DNA from: Pseudobdellovibrio sp.
GTDB taxonomy: Bacteria > Bdellovibrionota > Bdellovibrionia > Bdellovibrionales > Bdellovibrionaceae
Reading direction: 5' to 3'
Length of the DNA: 10,903 nt
Assembly (NCBI GenBank): GCA_025449725.1
Contig: JANWIU010000084.1
Location: forward strand, 1 to 10,903
The notes under the pieces were generated by a model that did not search any database, was not told the DNA's origin, and saw only the letters and a list, made by a program, of their open reading frames with translations. The position numbers and the translations under genes are program-made. Of this stretch, positions 5,990-10,903 are shown in pieces (the first letter of the stretch is position 1; every line of letters starts with the position of its first letter).

Positions 5990-6066
5990 TGGTGATTCCG
6001 GAACGACTCGAACGTTCGACCTATTGCTTAGAAGGCAATTGCTCTATCCAGCTGAGCTACGGAACC
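5990..6066 (-). tRNA. tRNA-Arg, anticodon UCU, with encoded CCA
   Basis: Read on the minus strand, the 77 nt fold into a complete cloverleaf. The acceptor is GGTTCCG pairing with CGGAATC (one G-U at position 2), followed by discriminator A and encoded CCA (5990-5992). The D arm is GCTC/GAGC around AGCTGGATA. The anticodon arm is ATTGC/GCAAT with loop CTTCTAA, giving anticodon TCT, which reads AGA/AGG arginine codons. The T arm is GAACG/CGTTC with loop TTCGAGT. No intron or odd base is seen. It lies 113 nt beyond the end of the YihY gene on the same strand and is probably transcribed separately. No integrase or attachment repeat adjoins it. Confidence 0.97.
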
Positions 6067-6107
6067 ATCAAGATGATTATTAGCAAATAAAGGACTTAAA
6101 GTTAAGT

Positions 6108-6191
6108 TGCTATTTTAATCGATTTGCTTCGGGCTCCTGCCCTCAGCCCTGCGGGTTAGCACGCCAAAATAGCATTCTGCTATTTTGGTGC
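6108..6191. repeat. Palindromic intergenic element with nested inverted and direct repeats
   Basis: TGCTATTTT occurs at 6108-6116 and again at 6178-6186, and its inverse AAAATAGCA lies between them at 6166-6174. The inverse copy can pair with either: with the second it forms an 11-bp perfect stem (6164-6174 with 6178-6188, loop TTC); with the first it closes a domain of about 67 nt. The enclosed part holds GGGC/GCCC stems (6131-6134 with 6139-6142). The right hairpin overlaps the TAG stop (6180-6182) of the YihY gene and may act as its 3' end signal on the minus strand. The layout resembles REP-like dispersed elements, but only one copy is in this window. Confidence 0.55.
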
Positions 6192-6962
6192 ACTTTTTTG
6201 TTGCAGAAATGCGCAAAGAGATACTCCCAGAAGCACTACATACCAAATGGCCAGTAGCCAAATCAGAAAAATCGGGAAAGAGGCAAGAGATCCATATATT
6301 TTGTTTTGCCGGAATACGCGCCAGGAAATCCAAAGAAAAGATTTTTGAATAGCAAATAACCCAATACCGCTGGCTGCAGAAGATACGACGGCCACCCAGG
6401 TTCTAACTTTGATTTCGGGAAGGAACTTGTACAAACAGAACAAAAACAGCCACAGAAAAATAGCGAATGTTGATTGGTATTCCAGACTTCTACGCCCTTC
6501 ATTCATAAAAAATACAGACTTTGCAAAAATGAACATAAGTATCGCCAAAGGAACGGCAATAAGCATAAACCAGTGAAGCAAAAGTCTTTTATAGAGAGAG
6601 CTTACGATTCTTATTCTCCAAATTCTATGAAAGGCATAGTCAATATTTCTAACAAGACCCATGCTGGCCCAAAAAAGAAATATAAACCCGGAAATTCCTA
6701 GTGCGCCGAAATCAACGCCTTCAAGCGCACTACGTATGAACTTACTGACGCTGGAGCCAGTGGCTTCTCGAAGATGGCTGAACAAAAGTACCTCGGCCTT
6801 TGGATAATATTCTTCAAGGCCTCCGACATATTGAAACGCAGATAAAATAATAATTAAAAGCGGGAAGATTGAGAGCAGTGTAAAGTAGGCGAGGCTCGAC
6901 GCCACTAAGCGTATTTCAGCCAGTTCTTCAAAGAATCGACTGAGTCTCGGCCAATTTTTCAT
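6180..6962 (-). CDS. YihY/BrkB (virulence factor BrkB, UPF0761) family inner-membrane protein
   Basis: This 260-residue multi-spanning membrane protein has the hallmark segments of the YihY family. They are ASSLAYFTLLSIFPLL near residues 21-36 (TM1), WASMGLVRNIDYAFHRIW near 98-115, and YGSLASFPIFLIWLLAIWYV near the C-terminus. About six TM segments can be read, with long hydrophobic blocks near 21-47, 88-105, 130-152, 165-180, 190-210 and 224-250. The family was once misnamed ribonuclease BN; its transport or envelope role is not established. It is somewhat shorter than many homologues, which often carry a longer C-terminal extension. Its ATG overlaps the stop of the upstream hydrolase gene by 4 nt (ATGA), so translation is probably coupled. 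It is the last gene of the five-gene operon, and its stop codon lies within a palindromic hairpin. Confidence 0.88.
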   Translation of the reverse strand: MKNWPRLSRFFEELAEIRLVASSLAYFTLLSIFPLLIIILSAFQYVGGLEEYYPKAEVLLFSHLREATGSSVSKFIRSALEGVDFGALGISGFIFLFWASMGLVRNIDYAFHRIWRIRIVSSLYKRLLLHWFMLIAVPLAILMFIFAKSVFFMNEGRRSLEYQSTFAIFLWLFLFCLYKFLPEIKVRTWVAVVSSAASGIGLFAIQKSFLWISWRVFRQNKIYGSLASFPIFLIWLLAIWYVVLLGVSLCAFLQQKSAPK

Positions 6963-7870
6963 GTAAGAAAAAATCTTTCTTTAACTTTGTAGTCGTCGTT
7001 TAGTTTTTCAACGTTGGCCATATCACAATAGGGATCATGTTCGAAAAAGAAGTAGGTCTCTTTGCTTTGAGACAGTTTAAGCAATTCGCCTTTTTCCCTT
7101 ATGATTTCCAGCGGATTAAGATCATACCCCATGATCCACGCGGACCTAATGTGACTTGAAGTCGGAATGACATCGCCACAGTAAAAAAGTTGCTTCTGAC
7201 CGTCTTCGACATGAACGACTTGATGACCTTGTGTGTGGCCGTTAGAAACAATGACAGAAATATGAGGAAGAAAATTTTTAGTGTTGCCATCTATGTAAGT
7301 GAGAACTCCCGCGTCTATAAGCGGCTGAAAATTGGCCTGAAAATAACTGGCCTTTTCCCGCACGTTTGGATTCTTTGCCGTCTCTAAGTTGCTTTTTTGC
7401 AGATAGTAGCGCGCGTTCGGGAATGTCGGTGCAATCTTACCGGAAGCGGCGCTTGTGGCTCCGCCTGCGTGATCGAAATGTAAATGCGTCAGTATGACAT
7501 CAGTTATATCACCCGGATTCAATCCATGAGACTTAAGGGACGAAATAAGATTTGGGCCGTTTTCATCGACAGCGTACATTTCGGCAAATTTTGATCCGAG
7601 TTTTTCCCCATACTTTGCAACAAAGTCGGAACCGTTGCCGGTATCTATCAGGATATTACGGCCGTTTGATTTAATTAACAGGGCTCTGGCCTCCATGGCG
7701 ATTCTGTTTTTTTCATCCGGTGGGTTTGTTTTCTCCCACAGCACTTTGGGAACGGTGCCGAACATCGATCCACCGTCGAGCCCGAAAATTCCTGTTGGAA
7801 TCGCGTGAACCTCGTAGGGGCCGATGTTTAATTGTTTTTTTACAACCTCAGGAGTTTTGGGGCTTGTCAT
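6959..7870 (-). CDS. Metallo-beta-lactamase-fold hydrolase
   Basis: The protein has 303 residues from ATG 7870, chosen over the in-frame ATG at 7876 because GGAG lies 7 nt before the former but only 1 nt before the latter. All metal-binding motifs of the MBL fold are present: HLHFDH with His129, His131, Asp133 and His134; GHTQGH with His212 (and His216); CGD with Asp233; and FEHDP with His278. Two zinc ions or other metals are therefore expected. The N-terminal pattern (FGLDGGSMFGTVPKVLW, then an ILIDTG strand) is typical of a cytosolic single-domain subgroup related to lactonases and esterases. No signal peptide is seen. Substrate is unknown; placement after CdsA and PlsC genes suggests a lipid-derived ester or lactone, which is inference only. 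Overlaps the acyltransferase gene by 23 nt and the YihY gene by 4 nt. Confidence 0.88.
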   Translation of the reverse strand: MTSPKTPEVVKKQLNIGPYEVHAIPTGIFGLDGGSMFGTVPKVLWEKTNPPDEKNRIAMEARALLIKSNGRNILIDTGNGSDFVAKYGEKLGSKFAEMYAVDENGPNLISSLKSHGLNPGDITDVILTHLHFDHAGGATSAASGKIAPTFPNARYYLQKSNLETAKNPNVREKASYFQANFQPLIDAGVLTYIDGNTKNFLPHISVIVSNGHTQGHQVVHVEDGQKQLFYCGDVIPTSSHIRSAWIMGYDLNPLEIIREKGELLKLSQSKETYFFFEHDPYCDMANVEKLNDDYKVKERFFLT

Positions 7871-8657
7871 CGTCATTCTCCAGATCCTGCAAGCTGAAAG
7901 GTATTTCAGCTTCTACGTTTTCTTCAGTCATATCTTCAGGTAACACAGATGGGTCAATCGTTTTAACCCACTCGAGGTAATTCTTATAAATTTCGTCTAT
8001 TGAAGTGGGTTCTTGTACGGGACCGATATGAACAGTCAATTTTCCGGGCTTCGCAAAAAAAGCACCTTTTGGCCAAAGTTTTGAGTTTCCTTCAATGTAC
8101 AAAAACAAAATCGGAGTTTTCGCTTTTTCTGCAAAAATGCTGACGCCACGTTTGAATTCCTGAATTTTACCGTCTTTTGTTCGTGTGCCTTCAGGAAAAA
8201 TTATAAGCCACATTCGGTCCAGTTGGGTGAGAAGCGAAAGTATAAGCTGTACGGCTTCGCCCTTTTTTTCTTTACGGTCTATCGGGATTGCGCCCAGGCA
8301 GTGCTGCGAAAAAAACGTAAAGAGCCAATTGGAAAAGAAGTAATCTTTTGCGGCTGCGATGTAAAGATCAAGCCAGTGGGTTCGCGGAATAGAAGCTGCG
8401 ATAGAAGTAGCATCTAAGTGAGAGGCATGGTTTGAAATGATAATTAATTTTTTATGCTTCTCGTATAAATCGCTGAAGCTCCCGCCTTTAACATCCAGCC
8501 GGATATAAAAAGTGTAAAACCAGTTCTTAAGGACTATCGACCATAAAAAGCGGACCAACTGACTGGTAAGATCGTAGTGCTGAGTGAACAGTGGCAAATG
8601 TTTGATGTGAGGGGGTAGCTTTGTCCATTGTTCGTTCTGGTAATTCCAACGGCGCAT
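7848..8657 (-). CDS. PlsC-family 1-acyl-glycerol-3-phosphate acyltransferase
   Basis: This 269-residue protein carries the four acyltransferase blocks in order. They are NHASHLD at 76-82 (catalytic His77 and Asp82, the H-X4-D pair), GAIPIDR at 122-128, FPEGTRT at 154-160 and TPILFLYIEG at 181-190. The family transfers an acyl chain to the sn-2 position of lysophosphatidic acid to make phosphatidic acid at the inner membrane. A hydrophobic stretch at about 33-52 probably anchors it. The last 30 residues are acidic and lack the fold, suggesting a flexible tail. Its start codon shares one base with the stop of the CdsA-like gene (TGATG), so the two enzymes, which act in consecutive steps (phosphatidic acid, then CDP-diacylglycerol), are likely made together. 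Exact acyl acceptor cannot be read from sequence, and the genome may hold another, housekeeping PlsC. Confidence 0.9.
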   Translation of the reverse strand: MRRWNYQNEQWTKLPPHIKHLPLFTQHYDLTSQLVRFLWSIVLKNWFYTFYIRLDVKGGSFSDLYEKHKKLIIISNHASHLDATSIAASIPRTHWLDLYIAAAKDYFFSNWLFTFFSQHCLGAIPIDRKEKKGEAVQLILSLLTQLDRMWLIIFPEGTRTKDGKIQEFKRGVSIFAEKAKTPILFLYIEGNSKLWPKGAFFAKPGKLTVHIGPVQEPTSIDEIYKNYLEWVKTIDPSVLPEDMTEENVEAEIPFSLQDLENDDDKPQNS

Positions 8658-9583
8658 CAGTTTAGTCCCAGCATTATGAAATAATAAATCGGTGCGACGA
8701 AGATTAAGCGGTCTACGCGGTTCAAGAAATCGCCGCGTCCAAGGACAAACCCGCTGACAATTTTGACTCCGGCATCTCTTCGAACAACTGTCATGACCAT
8801 GTCACCGACAACTCCGCCAAAGGAAGCGATAAGACCTGTTGCCAGCCAATATTTTTCACTTCCGTCCGGAAGCAAGTAGCGCATCCCGTAAGCCAGTGCC
8901 AGAGTAATCAAGATTGCCACAAGCGTGCTGTTCCAAGAGCGTTTTTTATTGATCTCGCTGATAATTTTCGGCCCCTTGAAGTAACGGCTTATTGCTAAAT
9001 TAGTAGTGTCACAGAATTCGGTGAGAATTATCAGGTACATGACTTGATAAAGGCCATTTTCAAAATTTAAGATGAGAGCTAGGTGCATAAATGACCAACC
9101 TAGGAAAATGAATCCCAACAGTGTTAGAGAAATATGTTGGATCATATCGCGGTATTCGCGTCTAAACAGCGGCACGAGGCATGATAGTCCCAATACAAAC
9201 ATGGGCATCTCGTTGTAAAATGTAAGACTTCCAAAGTGACTGGAAAGCCCCAGGCCCAGGACACCCACGTAACAAATATAAACAAATGATGACTGGTGAT
9301 ACATTCCCATCAACTGGAAGTAAACTTTCGAGCCGTAGATAGCTAGTAAGGTCAAAAATATGATTGGAATAGGCGCGCGTAGTCCTAAAAAGAAAAACAT
9401 GAGTGGAGCAAGTATCAGCCAACTTTTAATGGTAGCCCAGGTAACGGCGGAGTACTGACTTTTTTTACGAAACACAAAGTTGACGGCAGCACCCAAGAAA
9501 ATAAAAAGAAGAACGATTGCGACAGTCTGACGGTAAACCGGACTGTCCCAGGCCATAGTGGTTTGAAAAAGATTGTTATTCAT
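8657..9583 (-). CDS. Divergent CdsA-like phosphatidate cytidylyltransferase
   Basis: This 308-residue protein has about eight TM segments. Its start has AGGAA 6 nt upstream and overlaps the regulator's end by 8 nt. The C-terminal third aligns with CDP-diacylglycerol synthases: ISEINKKRSW (206-217) against the usual ISPKKTWEG, GDMVMTVVRRDAGVK (260-274) against GDLxxSxxKRxxGVKD, and GRGDFLNRVDRL (282-293) against GHGGxLDRxDSL. Asp261, Arg269, Lys274, Arg289 and Asp291 are kept. However, the usual KD is KI, HGG is RGD, the first Asp of DRxD is Asn288, and the Glu of WEG is Asn. The enzyme may therefore have changed metal handling or substrate, or belong to a separate clade. Canonical CdsA makes CDP-diacylglycerol from phosphatidic acid and CTP. 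Followed directly by the acyltransferase that would make its substrate. Confidence 0.8.
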   Translation of the reverse strand: MNNNLFQTTMAWDSPVYRQTVAIVLLFIFLGAAVNFVFRKKSQYSAVTWATIKSWLILAPLMFFFLGLRAPIPIIFLTLLAIYGSKVYFQLMGMYHQSSFVYICYVGVLGLGLSSHFGSLTFYNEMPMFVLGLSCLVPLFRREYRDMIQHISLTLLGFIFLGWSFMHLALILNFENGLYQVMYLIILTEFCDTTNLAISRYFKGPKIISEINKKRSWNSTLVAILITLALAYGMRYLLPDGSEKYWLATGLIASFGGVVGDMVMTVVRRDAGVKIVSGFVLGRGDFLNRVDRLIFVAPIYYFIMLGLN

Positions 9584-10903
9584 AGCTGATTCCTAAGTCT
9601 TTTATTTTTTTATACAAATTTGATTTTGATATCTTTAGTTTTTCGCATGCTTTATCTAGCTCTTGTTGAGTCGCCAAAACATTTTCAATAAATAATTTTT
9701 CCTGCTTTTTTAAATACTCGTCCAGTGAAAGATCACTGTCGAACTGCTTTTTGACGACCGCATCCTGAACACCGATAATCTTCTTCACATCCACGTCGCG
9801 AATAAAGGGCAGGGGTGAAGTTAAAAATAACTGTTCACAGACACGTTTTAATTCCCGGACATTTCCGGGCCAATTGTACGACATCAGTTCCTGCATTGCG
9901 GAATCGTCAAAATTTTTATTGCGCTTCGTTTTCTGTTCTTCTGCGAAGGAGGCAACAATTGCTGCGATGTCTTCTTTACGATCCCTTAGTGGAGGGATTT
10001 GAATGCGGTGGGCGCTTAATCTGAAAAATAAATCTTCTCTGAATTTTTTTTCAATGATCAAATCCTTCAACGGCACATTGCTGGCAGCAATAACTCTGAC
10101 ATCGACGGTTTGAGTTTCTTTAGCTCCAACCTTGCGGACTTCACCTGACTCTAGAAACCTAAGAAGTTTCGCCTGCTGGTTTAACGGCAGAGCTTCGATT
10201 TCATCTAAAAACAAATCTCCACCGTGTGCAGCTTCGGCAAAACCGATTTTATTGGAATCCGCCCCTGTGAACGCACCTTTTACATGACCGAAGAATTCGC
10301 TTTCAAAAAGTGTTTCAGTTAAGGCTGAACAGTTAATGGCAACAAAGGGCCGTATGCCTTCTTGCTGGTTCAGCAAGTTGGCTATGACATCTTTACCTGA
10401 TCCTGTTTCGCCTTCGATAAGAACGGGCGAAGATTCGCCACGCAACTGTGAAATTATTTTTCTTAAATTTTCAGTTGCCGCTGAAGCGCCGAAGAGGCGG
10501 GCTTTAGTTTTATTCAATTCAAGAAGTGACTGACGTAAATTCCAGTAAGCTTCAATTTTCTCCAACATGGAAGCAAGCTCTTCAGGCGAAAGCGGCTTAG
10601 CCAGAAATCGCTGGGCACCTGCATGGATGGCCTTTTCCATGAGTTTGCGGTCTAAGTTGCCAGACATGGCAATGATTTCTGTTTGCGGGTTTTTACGATT
10701 CAGCTTTTCGACAACTTTTAAGCCGTCGGCTGTTTCAGGAGGAATAACTTCAAGATGCATATCAACGAGAGCGGCGTGAAAAAAAATATGGTCCGGCACT
10801 AACCCGGCCTTCTGCGCAATGAAAACCTTATAACACTCCGGAGCTAGAATCTTGATCGAACTAGCTAAATTTTGATCATCCTCGACAATGAGGAGATTGA
10901 GTA
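9576..10903 (-). CDS. NtrC-family sigma-54-dependent response regulator (5' end outside the window)
   Basis: The frame stays open to the window edge (first full codon 10901), giving 441 visible residues; a GTG at 10799 inside the receiver is not a start. The receiver domain begins LNLLIVEDD (acidic pocket), with the phosphoacceptor Asp at 10761-10763 in ALVDMHLE, the switch Ser in AMSG and the conserved Lys in FLAKP at 10596-10598. The AAA+ domain has Walker A GETGSGKD, the sigma-54-contacting GAFTGA loop (10260-10277), Walker B DLFLDEIE, FREDLFFRL, PPLRDR and WPGNVREL. The C-terminal Fis-type helix-turn-helix ends KLKISKSNLYKKIKDLG. All functional parts are intact, so it should be a phosphorylation-controlled activator of sigma-54 promoters. 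The cognate kinase is not in view. It is the first visible gene of the operon, overlapping the CdsA-like gene by 8 nt. Confidence 0.95.
   Translation of the reverse strand, partial: LNLLIVEDDQNLASSIKILAPECYKVFIAQKAGLVPDHIFFHAALVDMHLEVIPPETADGLKVVEKLNRKNPQTEIIAMSGNLDRKLMEKAIHAGAQRFLAKPLSPEELASMLEKIEAYWNLRQSLLELNKTKARLFGASAATENLRKIISQLRGESSPVLIEGETGSGKDVIANLLNQQEGIRPFVAINCSALTETLFESEFFGHVKGAFTGADSNKIGFAEAAHGGDLFLDEIEALPLNQQAKLLRFLESGEVRKVGAKETQTVDVRVIAASNVPLKDLIIEKKFREDLFFRLSAHRIQIPPLRDRKEDIAAIVASFAEEQKTKRNKNFDDSAMQELMSYNWPGNVRELKRVCEQLFLTSPLPFIRDVDVKKIIGVQDAVVKKQFDSDLSLDEYLKKQEKLFIENVLATQQELDKACEKLKISKSNLYKKIKDLGISYE

Noticed and set aside
5990..6066. tRNA-Arg as an integration site for a mobile element.
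   Set aside because: No integrase, repeated tRNA 3' end or change of gene style is seen on either side.
6115..6333. Minus-strand 72-codon frame running into the palindromic element.
   Set aside because: It is out of frame with the YihY gene, overlaps most of its end, and has no ribosome site; its tail simply reads the repeat.
8729..8740. RGD in the CdsA-like protein as a cell-adhesion motif.
   Set aside because: It sits in the cytoplasmic or membrane active-site region at the position of the usual HGG, so it is a family substitution and not an adhesion signal.
10797..10799. GTG as start of the response regulator.
   Set aside because: The frame continues upstream to the window edge and encodes the LLIVEDD beginning of the receiver domain, so the true start is outside.

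Overview
The window looks like an ordinary chromosomal stretch of a Gram-negative, didermic bacterium. Signal peptides, a lipobox, an NtrC-type sigma-54 activator, a LapG-like periplasmic protease and many small secreted proteins fit a Bdellovibrio-like predatory delta-type proteobacterium, probably a lower-GC relative. That placement is inference from protein style, not from a marker gene. No insertion sequence, integrase, CRISPR array, phage gene or rRNA is visible.

Left part (1-5923, mostly + strand): the 3' end of a cutA-like gene; a small secreted protein with an Ig-like ASH ('choice-of-anchor D') domain; a convergent minus-strand lipoprotein made of seven 56-residue four-cysteine repeats plus an acidic and Lys/Asp/His-rich tail; an AT-rich divergent intergenic region; a 92-residue secreted Cys/Pro protein; a two-TM PAS sensor with no output domain; a 155-residue secreted protein of unknown function; and a two-gene unit of a small secreted protein followed by a LapG-type (BTLCP) cysteine protease. 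Factor-independent terminators close the ASH/lipoprotein pair and the protease gene.

Centre (5990-6191): a complete tRNA-Arg(UCU) with encoded CCA on the minus strand, then a compact set of inverted and direct repeats that resembles a mobile palindromic intergenic element and overlaps the stop codon of the next gene.

Right part (6180-10903, minus strand): a tightly overlapping five-gene operon, in transcription order an NtrC-family response regulator (5' end beyond the window), a divergent CdsA-like CDP-diacylglycerol synthase, a PlsC-like acyltransferase, a metallo-beta-lactamase-fold hydrolase and a YihY/BrkB membrane protein. Each junction overlaps (8, 1, 23 and 4 nt), so the genes are probably translationally coupled. 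The likely theme is regulated phospholipid or envelope remodelling under a sigma-54 activator. The best candidates for something undescribed are this operon with its atypical CdsA, and the Cys-repeat lipoprotein.
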